The notes beneath the pieces were generated by a model that made no database searches, was not told the DNA's origin, and saw only the letters and a list, made by a program, of their open reading frames with translations. 64,000 nt of DNA from assembly GCA_019414515.1 (NCBI GenBank), contig DXLX01000012.1, forward strand, positions 61,359 to 125,358, read 5' to 3'. Both the position numbers and the translations under genes were made by a program. The DNA is from Collinsella sp. (lineage in GTDB: Bacteria; Actinomycetota; Coriobacteriia; Coriobacteriales; Coriobacteriaceae). Within the stretch, counting starts at the first letter, position 1, and every line of letters begins with the position of its first letter. Positions 1-8,334 of this stretch are shown piece by piece.

Positions 1-47
1 AGGGCTACCAAGGATACCACCCGTTTCAAAAGACTGTTTTGGGCCCG

Positions 48-209
48 CGCCACGAAAACGACCTATCTACTACGTTTGAACCGTATGGGTCGACCATCCC
101 CCGGTTTTCCGAGAATGCGCAAGCCGTCTACCTGCGCTTTTGATTTTAGGAAATTCGGCATGGTTGAGGGCGGTCGGTTAAACGTAGTAGATAGGCCCAT
201 TTCGTGGCG
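48..209. repeat. MITE-like inverted repeat element
   Basis: Two arms of about 35 bp face each other across about 90 bp. Their core (62-77 and 180-195) is a perfect 16-bp inverted repeat beginning CCTATCTACTACG, and the pairing extends outwards imperfectly to CGCCACGAAA at 48-57 and its complement near 200-209. No credible gene lies inside. The form fits a small non-autonomous repeat element or a long intergenic hairpin; which one cannot be told from a single copy. Confidence 0.6.
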
Positions 210-273
210 AACGAATCAAGCCGAGGTGCAAAATAGCCCCCGCCCCAGAAAAATCGTCGGCAAGGTAGCAAAA

Positions 274-304
274 TGCCCCGCGGGCAGGAGGCTGCTCGCG
301 GGGC
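274..304 (-). terminator. Rho-independent terminator of the SDR-MFS-Gfo operon
   Basis: A GC-rich hairpin with arms TGCCCCGCG and CGCGGGGCA lies 74 bp beyond the stop of the Gfo/Idh gene. Read on the minus strand it is followed by TTTT. Position and shape fit an intrinsic terminator for the reverse operon. Confidence 0.7.
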
Positions 305-377
305 AAAGAAGAGGGGCTTGTTGGTGACGGACCGAAGGGTTCGGCATGGGGTTTCTGCCGCGGTCGCTCTTAAGGCA

Positions 378-1418
378 TTACAGCTCGACGAGCTGGCCGG
401 TCTCGGCGGCCTCCTTGATAGCGTTGAGAAGCGTGAGCGTCTTAACGTTGTCGGCGGGGGTCACGACGGGCTCGACCTCGCGGCGGACAACCTTCACAAA
501 GTGCTTGAGCTGCATCTTGTGCGGCAGTGCCGGGTCGACGGCCGGAATCTCCATCTGCAGCGGCTTGTGCCAGTTGGAGGCGCCGTCGTAGGAGAACTGG
601 TGCAGGCGGGGCAGCGACAGGGCGCCCTTAGTGCCGCCGATAAAGTAGGCGTCGGCGTCGAAGGGGCGGTACTGCGGATCCTCGCGGGCGGTGGCCTCCC
701 AGTTCCAGGGGCTGGCGGTGGCGTCGGAGATGGTCATGCTTGCGAGCGCGCCATCGGAAAAACGGACGTTGACCACGGCGGAGTCCTCGGTCTCAAAACC
801 GCGGGCGGCGCTGGACTGCATACCCTGGACGGCAACGGGCTCGCCCAGCAGGTAGCGGAGCAGGTCGACGTCGTGCACCAGGTTGACCAGGATCGGGCCG
901 GCACCCTTCTTGCGGCGCCACTCGACATCGAAATACTCGTCATTCTTATAGATCATGTAGTGGAAGCTCGACACGGTGAGCTTGCCCAGCTCGCCGGACT
1001 CGATGATCTCCTTGGCCTTGTTGACGAAGGGGTTGTGGCGACGGTGCTGACCCACGAGCACGGGCACGCTGGCGGTTTCGGCCTCGGCGGCGAAGGCCTG
1101 GGCATCCTCCAGGTCGTTGGAGATCGGCTTTTCGACCAGCGGCACGATGTTACGCTTCACGGCCTCGCGGGCAACGCCCAGGTGCAGGTCGTTGGGGGTG
1201 GCGATGATGACGGCCTCGGGCTTGATCTCGTCCATCATCTGGGCGGGATCGGTGAAGAACGGCACGCCGGCGGCCTCGGCCGTGGCGCGGGCGCCCTCGA
1301 AGGCGTCGGCGATGGCGACGAGCTCGGCCTCGGGCTCCTCGGTGACAAAGCGGATGTGGTTGCGGCCCATGGCGCCGGCGCCGATAACGGCAATGCGGAC
1401 GGGGTTGAGCTCAGACAT
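378..1418 (-). CDS. Gfo/Idh/MocA family NAD(P)-dependent oxidoreductase
   Basis: A 346-residue cytosolic dehydrogenase of the glucose-fructose oxidoreductase/inositol dehydrogenase family. The N-terminal Rossmann motif GAGAMGRNH (residues about 13-21) binds the dinucleotide, and EKPIS (about 96-100) is the family signature whose lysine acts in catalysis. The C-terminal half is the usual substrate and oligomerisation domain, with an HDVDLLRYLLG segment typical of the family. AAGGAG lies six bases before the ATG. It is the last gene of a reverse operon behind an SDR dehydrogenase and an MFS carrier, so a role in oxidising an imported polyol, sugar or related compound is likely. The substrate cannot be read from the sequence. 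Confidence 0.88.
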   Translation of the reverse strand: MSELNPVRIAVIGAGAMGRNHIRFVTEEPEAELVAIADAFEGARATAEAAGVPFFTDPAQMMDEIKPEAVIIATPNDLHLGVAREAVKRNIVPLVEKPISNDLEDAQAFAAEAETASVPVLVGQHRRHNPFVNKAKEIIESGELGKLTVSSFHYMIYKNDEYFDVEWRRKKGAGPILVNLVHDVDLLRYLLGEPVAVQGMQSSAARGFETEDSAVVNVRFSDGALASMTISDATASPWNWEATAREDPQYRPFDADAYFIGGTKGALSLPRLHQFSYDGASNWHKPLQMEIPAVDPALPHKMQLKHFVKVVRREVEPVVTPADNVKTLTLLNAIKEAAETGQLVEL

Positions 1419-1448
1419 TTCGACTCCTTAATGGTGGTGGCGATGGAG

Positions 1449-1477
1449 TGTGACAAAGGGACAGTCCCTTTGTCACA
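1449..1477. repeat. REP-like hairpin, family 1
   Basis: Near-perfect palindrome TGTGACAAAGGG-acag-CCCTTTGTCACA in the 69-bp gap between two genes of one operon. The same palindrome recurs in this window at 17029, 18578, 22073, 28093 and 33238, with broken copies at 23126, 34716 and 42296. Confidence 0.8.
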
Positions 1478-1487
1478 TTGGCAATTG

Positions 1488-2744
1488 CTAAGCGGACTTC
1501 TTCTTGCTGTCGGAGACCATCATGTAGACGGTGAGCACGACGGCGATGGCGGCGATCACGATGGCGCCGTAGAAGGACTGCTGGTAGGCGGCGCTGCCAG
1601 CCTCGGCGTGATACAGCACGGCGGTGATGGGCTGGCTGATCCAGGTGGAGGCGGCGTAGCCCAAAAACATGATGCCGTAGTTGACGCCGATGTTGCTGGT
1701 GCCAAAGGCGCCACCGGTGAGCGGCGGGTAGATGACGAGCAGGGCGCCAAAGCTAAAGCCAAGCAGGGCGAGTGCGACAAAGAACATGCTCTGCGTAAAG
1801 CTCATCGACATGATGACGAGCGCGACGATGGTGACGACAAGGCTGATGAGCAGCGACTTGTAGGCGCCGAGCTTATCGATGATCTGGCCAAAGGACAGGC
1901 GGCCGACCAGGTTGGCGCAGGTGTTGACGGAGACCACCACGCCGCCGAGGGCGACGGCTGCGGCGCTCGTGGGGTCGGTGAAGAGCTGGACGGCGGCGAT
2001 GGAGGCAACCTTGCCCACGAGCAGGGTGCCCGCGGTGGCGGCAAAGGCGAAGGTGACGATGAGGACCCAGAAGCGCGGGGTCTTGACCATCTCGCCCGGG
2101 GTGAGGTCGCCGAAGGTGCCGGCATGCGCGCCGCCCTTGGGGGCCTCGAAGCCCTCGGGCAGCCAGCCGGCCTCGGGGGCCTTCAGGAACAGGGCGGAGG
2201 CGGCGATCGTCACAAAGAAGATGACGCCGAGCGCCTTAAGGGCGCCAAAGATGCCCAGGCTCGGGATGAGCAGCGAGGCGAGCACCGGGGACAGCACGGC
2301 GGGACCGGCGGTCGAAGCGGCCAGGGTGATGCCGGAGGCGAGACCCTTCTTGTCGATGAACCACTTTTGGCCGGTGGTGAGCGCGGGGTTGTAGCCCAGG
2401 CCGTTGCCGATGGCGGCGACGAGCGAGAACCACAGGTAGAACTGCCACGGCTCGGTGACGGTGCCGGACATGAACCAGCCCACGCCGTAGCACACGGCGG
2501 CGGCGATCACGACGTTGCGCGGGCCGATCTTATCGGAGATGCGGCCGGCGAAGATGCCCGTCACGGCCATGATGGTCTGAAAGACCGGGAAGGCCCAGGT
2601 AAGAGCGCTCGACCACTCGGGGTAGACGGCGAGTAGGTTCTTGCTCACGACGGAATACAGCGCGATGGAGCTGATGAAGAACATGGTGACGCACGCGGCG
2701 GAAAGCACGACGGCGCGACCCTTGTTGGAGTTGGTGGAAGCCAT
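1488..2744 (-). CDS. MFS transporter, oxalate/formate antiporter-like (OFA) type
   Basis: A 418-residue membrane protein with about twelve hydrophobic segments and the MFS loop motif GRISDKIGPRN (about residues 67-77) between helices 2 and 3. A second similar loop, GRLSFGQIIDKLG, follows helix 8. The length and the GNGLGYNPALTTGQKWF region resemble carriers of the oxalate/formate antiporter group, which move small organic anions. AGAAAGAG precedes the ATG. It lies between an SDR gene and a Gfo/Idh gene in the same direction, so it probably imports or exchanges the compound those enzymes act on. The substrate is unknown. Confidence 0.85.
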   Translation of the reverse strand: MASTNSNKGRAVVLSAACVTMFFISSIALYSVVSKNLLAVYPEWSSALTWAFPVFQTIMAVTGIFAGRISDKIGPRNVVIAAAVCYGVGWFMSGTVTEPWQFYLWFSLVAAIGNGLGYNPALTTGQKWFIDKKGLASGITLAASTAGPAVLSPVLASLLIPSLGIFGALKALGVIFFVTIAASALFLKAPEAGWLPEGFEAPKGGAHAGTFGDLTPGEMVKTPRFWVLIVTFAFAATAGTLLVGKVASIAAVQLFTDPTSAAAVALGGVVVSVNTCANLVGRLSFGQIIDKLGAYKSLLISLVVTIVALVIMSMSFTQSMFFVALALLGFSFGALLVIYPPLTGGAFGTSNIGVNYGIMFLGYAASTWISQPITAVLYHAEAGSAAYQQSFYGAIVIAAIAVVLTVYMMVSDSKKKSA

Positions 2745-2809
2745 TGGACTCTTTCTAATCGATGCGGGGGAGGAGCGGGCGTGTCCGCGGGCCTCCCTGT
2801 TAGGTTGGT

Positions 2810-3691
2810 TTACTGGTCAGTCGGCTTGGCGACGCCGGACTCATCGGACCAAAGCTCGACACCCTTGTTCTTAAGGTAGTTGTCGGCATAGGCGCGACGG
2901 CCGCCGGGCTTGGCGGTGAGGTCGCCCATCATGTTGGAGAAGCCGCCGTCGACCTTGATGGCATCGCCGGTGGTAAAGTCCGAGCGCTTGGACGCCAGGA
3001 ACATGACGGCGTTGGCGATATCGCTGACCTCGCCGATGCGGCGCGTGGCGATCAGACGGCTGCGGCTCTTTTCGACCTCGGGGTCGGCGTAGAAGTTGGC
3101 CGACATCGGGGTCTTAACGAAGCAGGGCTCGACGCAGTTGGAGCGGACGCCGTAGGGGCCCCACTCGGCGGCGAGCATCTTGGACATCATGTTGACGCCG
3201 GCCTTGGTGGAGCTGTACACGCCCGAGAACGTCTCGGGGGAGTGGCTGGCGACGGTCGAGATGTGCACCAGGCGGCCCTGGCCGGCCTTGATCATCTCGC
3301 GACCAAAGCGCTGCGAGGTGATGAAGTAGCCGGTGAGATTGACGTTGAGCACCTGCTCCCAGTCGCTTAGCGGCAGGTCCTCCATAGCTGCGAAGCGCAG
3401 GATGCCGGCGGTGTTGACGAGAACGTCGACGCGGCCGAAGTCGGCGATGGTGGCATCGACGGCAGCCTGAACCTCGGCCTCGTCGGTGGCGTTCATCTTG
3501 TAACCCTCGGCGTGGATGCTAAACTCGGCAGCGAGGTCAGCGGCAGCGGCCTTGACCTTCTCCTCGTCCAGGTCGAGCAGGACGACGTTGGCGCCGTTGC
3601 GGGCGAACTCGCGGCAAATCTCGACGCCCATACCGCCGAGCGCGCCAGTCACGGCGCAGACATCGCCCTCGAGCTTAAGCCAATTGCTCAT
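2810..3691 (-). CDS. SDR family NAD(P)-dependent oxidoreductase
   Basis: A 293-residue classical short-chain dehydrogenase. The cofactor motif TGALGGMG lies near residue 15, the structural NTAG near residue 92, the active-site serine in HISTVAS and the catalytic pair YSSTK near residues 159-163. An acidic residue after strand 2 (LLDLDEEK) favours NAD over NADP. The C-terminal tail of about 35 residues beyond GGFSNMMG is longer than usual. AAGGGAAG precedes the ATG. It is the first gene of the reverse operon and diverges from a LysR regulator 233 bp away. Many SDRs act on polyols, sugars or steroids; nothing here decides the substrate. Confidence 0.88.
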   Translation of the reverse strand: MSNWLKLEGDVCAVTGALGGMGVEICREFARNGANVVLLDLDEEKVKAAAADLAAEFSIHAEGYKMNATDEAEVQAAVDATIADFGRVDVLVNTAGILRFAAMEDLPLSDWEQVLNVNLTGYFITSQRFGREMIKAGQGRLVHISTVASHSPETFSGVYSSTKAGVNMMSKMLAAEWGPYGVRSNCVEPCFVKTPMSANFYADPEVEKSRSRLIATRRIGEVSDIANAVMFLASKRSDFTTGDAIKVDGGFSNMMGDLTAKPGGRRAYADNYLKNKGVELWSDESGVAKPTDQ

Positions 3692-3811
3692 AGGAACTTC
3701 CCTTCTTGTGCCTCCCGGTGGGCCGCTCCCATTAATCGACCCACGTGGTTTTCGCTGGTTATCGTATGCTTTGCATTTGCGCAGGTGAATTGCATATTTG
3801 TTAGAATGGCG

Positions 3812-3826
3812 TAAACCAATGGTTTA
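3812..3826. promoter_or_regulatory. Palindrome in the LysR/SDR divergent region
   Basis: A perfect palindrome, TAAACCAATGGTTTA, lies between the divergent SDR operon and the LysR-type gene. LysR regulators usually bind short interrupted dyads placed this way, so this is a candidate binding site. The assignment is inference from form and place. Confidence 0.45.
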
Positions 3827-3924
3827 TAGCTCGCAAGACGATGTGTCCTTAATTGAGTGCGCGACCTGCCAAAACGACCACCTTCGGCAGCTCATTGCCA
3901 TGCGTCTGGAAACGGGAGATTGAC

Positions 3925-4803
3925 GTGTACGATCGACGACTTGAGGCCATATCGGCCGCCGCGGAGCTGGGAAGCTTCTCGCGTGCGGCGGCAAAATTGC
4001 GCGTGTCGACTCCGGCGCTCGTCAAGCAGGTGTCGGGCTTCGAGGCCGAGTTCGGCATCACACTGTTCGAACGTTCGCACTCAGGCGTCAAGGTGACGCC
4101 GGCGGGTGCTCTGCTGGTGGACGACGCACGCTCAATCATGCGGCAGTCCGAGGACGCGCTGCGCCGTGCCCGACGCGCGGCGGACGATGGCGGTGCCGTG
4201 CGCCTGGGCGTGTCGATGATGTGTCCGGGGCGTCAAACGCTGTCGATGTGGACGGGCATCCACGATTTGGAACCGTCGCTGCGATTTGAGATCGTGCCGG
4301 TAAGCGATCTCTACGACGAGCGCGAATCCGTCATGCGCAGCCTTGGCCGCGAGGTGGATGTAGTGCAGTCGAGTTTTTCGACTCCGCGCTGGGGCGACAC
4401 CTGCCAAAAGCTCCGCATTGTCAACGTGCCGTTTTATATCGACCTGCCGCGCACGAGCCCGCTGGCGCGCAAGACGCGCATCACGGTTGCCGACCTGGAG
4501 GGCAAGCGCCTGCGCGTGCTCCGTCACGGCAACGACGCTATGGACAGCCTGCGTATCGATCTGTTGGCCGACGGCGGCGTGGATGTGATCGACGTGGATA
4601 GCTTCGACTTTGCGCTCTTTAACGAGGCGGAGGAAAAGGGCGACGCGGTGCTCACCTGCGGAGCGTGGTCGGGGGTGCACCCGGCCTTTGTGGGCGTGCC
4701 GTTCCTGTGCGGCCGCGAGGTGCCAGTCTTTCTGCACTACCCGCTCGAGCCCACCCTCCAAGTCCAAAAATTCGTCAACGCCATGGCCCAACTCCTTAAC
4801 TAG
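3925..4803 (+). CDS. LysR family transcriptional regulator
   Basis: A 292-residue regulator with an N-terminal winged helix (residues 1-60; AAAELGSFSRAAAKLRVS and the wing FERSHSGVKVTPAG) and a C-terminal periplasmic-binding-like effector domain. An upstream in-frame ATG at 3853 would add 24 residues, but GTG 3925 has GGGAG seven bases before it and begins exactly where LysR proteins start (YDRRLEAISA), so I prefer it. It is divergent from the SDR-MFS-Gfo operon and is probably its regulator. The effector is unknown. Its stop codon runs directly into a 55-bp repeat that recurs after the sortase gene. Confidence 0.88.
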   Translation: MYDRRLEAISAAAELGSFSRAAAKLRVSTPALVKQVSGFEAEFGITLFERSHSGVKVTPAGALLVDDARSIMRQSEDALRRARRAADDGGAVRLGVSMMCPGRQTLSMWTGIHDLEPSLRFEIVPVSDLYDERESVMRSLGREVDVVQSSFSTPRWGDTCQKLRIVNVPFYIDLPRTSPLARKTRITVADLEGKRLRVLRHGNDAMDSLRIDLLADGGVDVIDVDSFDFALFNEAEEKGDAVLTCGAWSGVHPAFVGVPFLCGREVPVFLHYPLEPTLQVQKFVNAMAQLLN

Positions 4804-4855
4804 CTAATTTAGGACGGGGCTTTTTAGCTACTTTCGCCGCACTACCAGCACAATG
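4801..4855. repeat. Left copy of an imperfect direct repeat flanking the pilus locus
   Basis: This stretch begins at the LysR stop codon and matches the sequence that begins at the sortase stop codon (10871-10925) at roughly four of every five positions over 55 bp, including TAGCT.ATTTAGGA and TAGCTAC. The two copies bracket the pilus locus. Confidence 0.6.
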
Positions 4856-4876
4856 CGAAAAATGATGCGAAAAATG
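4853..4876. repeat. Tandem 12-bp repeat upstream of the pilus promoter
   Basis: ATGCGAAAAATG occurs twice back to back, ending 24 bp before the candidate -35 box. It could be a regulator site; this is inference from position only. Confidence 0.45.
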
Positions 4877-4900
4877 ACTGCAAATCGGTCACGCATGATT

Positions 4901-4929
4901 TTGCTTTTGCCCTGGGCTGGTTGTAGAAT
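4901..4929 (+). promoter_or_regulatory. Candidate promoter of the pilus operon
   Basis: TTGCTT at 4901-4906 and TAGAAT at 4924-4929 are separated by 17 bp. The site lies about 100 bp before the signal-peptide ATG of the adhesin. Confidence 0.5.
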
Positions 4930-4984
4930 CAAAAAGTTTAAACGAACTACTTGTGCAGCTTGCGCGAAAGCTCGGGCTGCGGAT

Positions 4985-4992
4985 GGGGGGGG
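4985..4992 (+). repeat. G8 homopolymer in the adhesin 5' region
   Basis: Eight consecutive G directly after an in-frame ATG (4983) that reads through into the signal peptide at 5031. The run lies near the start of a long open leader (GTG 4953 or ATG 4983). It is a candidate slippage tract. Confidence 0.6.
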
Positions 4993-5030
4993 ATGCGCCC
5001 GTGCAGGGTCCTTTCGGTCATATTGCGTCG

Positions 5031-5114
5031 ATGCGCCGCACCTTTATGATGTTGGCAGCGGCCTTATGCGTGTTCGTTATGGCCGGGGGGGTTGCCCTCG
5101 CGCGCGTACGGTGA
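5031..5114 (+). other. Signal peptide segment of the adhesin, out of frame with the mature part
   Basis: ATG 5031 starts MRRTFMMLAAALCVFVMAGG, a clear secretion signal with two arginines and a hydrophobic core. It then reads through the G7 run at 5085-5091 and stops at 5112-5114. The mature adhesin continues in the next frame from 5092. Removing one G from the run joins the two exactly (AGG then LPSRAYGDDG), so this is the detached N-terminus of the following gene. Confidence 0.75.
5085..5091 (+). repeat. G7 homopolymer at the frameshift in the adhesin gene
   Basis: Seven consecutive G lie exactly where the signal-peptide frame and the mature-protein frame would have to meet. Six G would give one continuous gene. 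Either strand slippage (phase variation) or a homopolymer sequencing error explains it. Confidence 0.75.
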
Positions 5115-8100
5115 CGATGGCAACCTTATAACAAACCCAAACTTTCTTAACCAAGCTACTGGCTGGTCGACGACCTCTCCGAATGAGAGAATCGGCGAGA
5201 CGATGAAGCTCGAGCTTTCCACGCAGCTCCTCAAGCCCCAAACGAACACCAAACAAGCTAACGGCAATCACTTTGCGCTTGCGTGGAATTTTAGGCCACA
5301 GGGTACCAATCTTTATTTTGAACCTGGATCAACCTACACCACCTTTTCCACCCAGAGCGGCGCCACGTACGAGTGGGGCCTAAACCATCGCGCCGCAACC
5401 GACCACGACGTGCTGATGCTCACGATGGGTCCTCAACAGGAGAATCTGTCGATTAACAGCGCAGGCCAAGACCAGCTTATGCAGCTGCGGGCTTGGCTTA
5501 AGGCGCAGGTCAAGATGCCCCAGGGAAATACCGTTGAGCAGTACACCGTTTACAGCGATCCCTTTGCTGCAAACGGCGGATTTGCTGGTAACAGTGCTGA
5601 TGGATCCCACTTTTCGTTTGAACAGAGCGACGGTCGCATCGCGCTTTCTGTGTGGCTCGTAAGCTCTAACGGACAGGGTTGGTTCTCCTTTGGCACCAAC
5701 AGCACGCATTATTATCGAGATCTTCCCGAGGAAGACGATGAGTTTGCCTATCAGGCTGACTATACCGCAGCGTCCGACAAAACGATGCTTGCGCTGACTT
5801 GCTACGATTCAAATCTTACGGGGGAGAACGAACAATACCGGGAGTGGTTTGGTAATCTGGTCAACGACGTTCACGTGGAAAAGCAGGGCACACGCGACAT
5901 CTATAGCGACTTTGCCAAGGTGTATTGGGAAAATTCGTCCGAGACCATGACAACGCTCACAAACTATGCGTTCTCGACCTCGAATCTTAAGAACGAGAAT
6001 ACGAACATTGCTAACGGCAGCTTTGAAGAGGATATACATCTAGGGAACCAGAGGCCCAGCAAGTTTACGTTGTGCTCGCCCCATTGGCGTACGACCGAGA
6101 CGGACCATCGTATCGAGATCGTTGCCAAGAACGACTACTATATCGACCCAGTTGGGCATTCTGTTACGTTTACGCCCTCCGATGGTGACTATGCAGCCGA
6201 GCTCAACGCACACGAGGCGAGTTCGCTCTACCAATATGTGACGACCGAGCCGGGAAAACAGTACGAGTGGGGGCTCGACCACCGCGGCCGCTCGGGTCGA
6301 GACGCCATGGCCCTTATCATCGGTCCGCGACAAGAAAACGAGCCGTACAAGGACAATCAAAAGGCACTCGATCAGTACCAGCAAATTGTTCAATGGATTC
6401 AAATGAGCGTCGACAACTATGTCGGCTTGGATGTGGTCATTTTTTCCCAATCGGGCTGCAGCAAAAAGATCATCCTGTATTCAACCAAGTTTGACAAAGT
6501 GGGCGGATTTGCCAATGCGTCCAGCGGAAGCGCGTTCTCATGGACGGCCGATGCGGAGCATACCGAAAAATGGTGCGTATGGATCATGGCGTCCGAAAAC
6601 GACGCGTGGGCTTCCTACGGTTCCAACGCGCTCGAGCAGAGCAAAAAGGTTGACTACGACTATACCTACACCATTCCGGATGGCCAAAACCAGAGCGTCT
6701 TTGCTTTTGTGGCCTACAACACGGCCAACGGGAGCAATTCGACCGGCAACTTCCTCGACAATATCTCGTTTAGGGAGTTCTATCGCATCGAGACATACAC
6801 GACGCCCAACGGAAGCGGAACGTATTTTTATAACGCCAATACCAAGACGGCGGACTTTACCTATGCCAAAAACTACGTAGGTAAACAGGAGAAGAACTCC
6901 TACTTTATGGTCGATGCCAAACGCGATGACGGGGCAGTCTTTATCGGTGCTTTTGTCAACGGCGAGTTCTATTCCGCAGACGACGACGCACATTGGACCA
7001 GATTGGAAGATGGTGCCTATCGCTTTGAGGTCGACAAGGTCACAAAGCACTACAAAGTGCACCTCGTGTTTTCCAAGGCAGGCGTTCAATACGATGTGAA
7101 CGGCGGCAAAGCGTATCACTACGATCCGTACAATGAGTCCACGGGCGATTTCGTACAGCTTTCTGGCGCTGGAGCGAGCTATACCTCCCATGCTGCCGTT
7201 GGACAAAACGACGACTGGAAGTTTATGGGCTGGGAGTACGCGGGCTCGGGAAAAGCCGTTCGCTTCGATGCCAAACACACGGTGACCCATACAGCTCCCG
7301 AGGGCACCACGGATTCCGGCACTCTTACCATTAAGGGCAAGAAGGTCAATCCGGATACCGGTGCTGTGGGCGATGCGGTAACCGTCGATAACATTCCCGA
7401 GAGCCAGGGCGCGACGTTCGTGGCGCAATGGAAGTATCGTCAGGCCTTTGTTGCCCAGCTTAAAAATGCCGATGGCACGTGGAGCAACGTAACGACGGGC
7501 GGCACGGTCAGCTCCAAGCTTAAGGGGGCAAAGGGCTCCATCGATGCCGGGGATGGCTCGGGCAAGGACGAGGACGCGTACAAAAAATCGGGCGTTGCCT
7601 ACTTTGTGGATGACGGCACGTTTGTGGAGGCGGTGGCCGCTCCCAAGGAGGGCTATCACTTTGAGGGTTGGTACGACCTATCGAATCCGGACGCCCCGGA
7701 GCTGCTGTCGTCTTCACCCACCTATACGTACAACGTAAAAGATCGCCATACGGGATGCGTATACGCACGATTCACCCCGCGCACCTACACACTCAAGGTT
7801 TCCAAGAGCGTTACGGGCAATATGGGCGACAAGCGTGCCTACTTTAAGATGACGGCGACCTTTACGGGCCTCAAGGCTGGTCAGACCTACGCCATCGAGT
7901 ATTCGGATGCGTCTGCCCAAGGCAGCCATGCGCTCGTGGCGCGACCGAATGATCGGGCCGAGACCGTGGAAAACAAGACGGCCTTTACGGCCGATGGCCA
8001 GGGCAAGGCGACCGTGCCGTTTGCCGTTAAGGACGGCCTGACCGTTTCGATTAAGGCGCTGGATTACAACGCGGTCTATACCGTGAGCGAAGACGATTAT

Positions 8101-8334
8101 TCGTCGTTGGGGTACCACGCCGAGCTTACGGGTGCGAGCGGCACGCTCAACGGTCCGCGTGTGACCGTTGCCGTTGAAGCTAAGGCCACCAATTCCCGAC
8201 AGGTCGCGGTGCCTACGGGTATTACGCGCAACCCCATCTATGCCCTGGCGATTTTGGCCGCCGGCGTGCTGTTGGCTACGGGCATGGTTGCGCTGCGTTT
8301 ACGCCGCGGCTCCAAGAGGGGCGGGCGCCTATGA
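5092..8334 (+). CDS. Pilus tip-type adhesin with VPTG sorting signal (frame-shifted at its 5' end)
   Basis: An open frame of about 1080 residues from TTG 5092. It has no ribosome site or signal peptide of its own; these lie in another frame just upstream (5031), separated by a G7 run. The first two thirds hold two related domains (about residues 10-230 and 305-555) sharing YEWGL.HR and GP.QEN blocks. InlB-like strands (GYHFEGWYD) follow, then an FctA-type Ig domain (TLKVSKSVTGNMGDK, about residue 900 on). The C-terminus has VAVPTGITRN (about residue 1040), a membrane helix and a basic tail, which is a sortase signal of the VPTG kind. It overlaps the SipA-like gene by four bases. By analogy with streptococcal Cpa it should be the pilus tip adhesin. 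As sequenced it is predicted not to be exported. Confidence 0.75.
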   Translation: MPSRAYGDDGNLITNPNFLNQATGWSTTSPNERIGETMKLELSTQLLKPQTNTKQANGNHFALAWNFRPQGTNLYFEPGSTYTTFSTQSGATYEWGLNHRAATDHDVLMLTMGPQQENLSINSAGQDQLMQLRAWLKAQVKMPQGNTVEQYTVYSDPFAANGGFAGNSADGSHFSFEQSDGRIALSVWLVSSNGQGWFSFGTNSTHYYRDLPEEDDEFAYQADYTAASDKTMLALTCYDSNLTGENEQYREWFGNLVNDVHVEKQGTRDIYSDFAKVYWENSSETMTTLTNYAFSTSNLKNENTNIANGSFEEDIHLGNQRPSKFTLCSPHWRTTETDHRIEIVAKNDYYIDPVGHSVTFTPSDGDYAAELNAHEASSLYQYVTTEPGKQYEWGLDHRGRSGRDAMALIIGPRQENEPYKDNQKALDQYQQIVQWIQMSVDNYVGLDVVIFSQSGCSKKIILYSTKFDKVGGFANASSGSAFSWTADAEHTEKWCVWIMASENDAWASYGSNALEQSKKVDYDYTYTIPDGQNQSVFAFVAYNTANGSNSTGNFLDNISFREFYRIETYTTPNGSGTYFYNANTKTADFTYAKNYVGKQEKNSYFMVDAKRDDGAVFIGAFVNGEFYSADDDAHWTRLEDGAYRFEVDKVTKHYKVHLVFSKAGVQYDVNGGKAYHYDPYNESTGDFVQLSGAGASYTSHAAVGQNDDWKFMGWEYAGSGKAVRFDAKHTVTHTAPEGTTDSGTLTIKGKKVNPDTGAVGDAVTVDNIPESQGATFVAQWKYRQAFVAQLKNADGTWSNVTTGGTVSSKLKGAKGSIDAGDGSGKDEDAYKKSGVAYFVDDGTFVEAVAAPKEGYHFEGWYDLSNPDAPELLSSSPTYTYNVKDRHTGCVYARFTPRTYTLKVSKSVTGNMGDKRAYFKMTATFTGLKAGQTYAIEYSDASAQGSHALVARPNDRAETVENKTAFTADGQGKATVPFAVKDGLTVSIKALDYNAVYTVSEDDYSSLGYHAELTGASGTLNGPRVTVAVEAKATNSRQVAVPTGITRNPIYALAILAAGVLLATGMVALRLRRGSKRGGRL

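Noticed and set aside
273..2636. Open frame of 787 codons on the + strand
   Set aside because: It runs antisense to the Gfo/Idh and MFS genes, whose motifs are clear. The translation is low-complexity and Gly/Asp/His-rich, as expected from the opposite strand of GC-rich codons.
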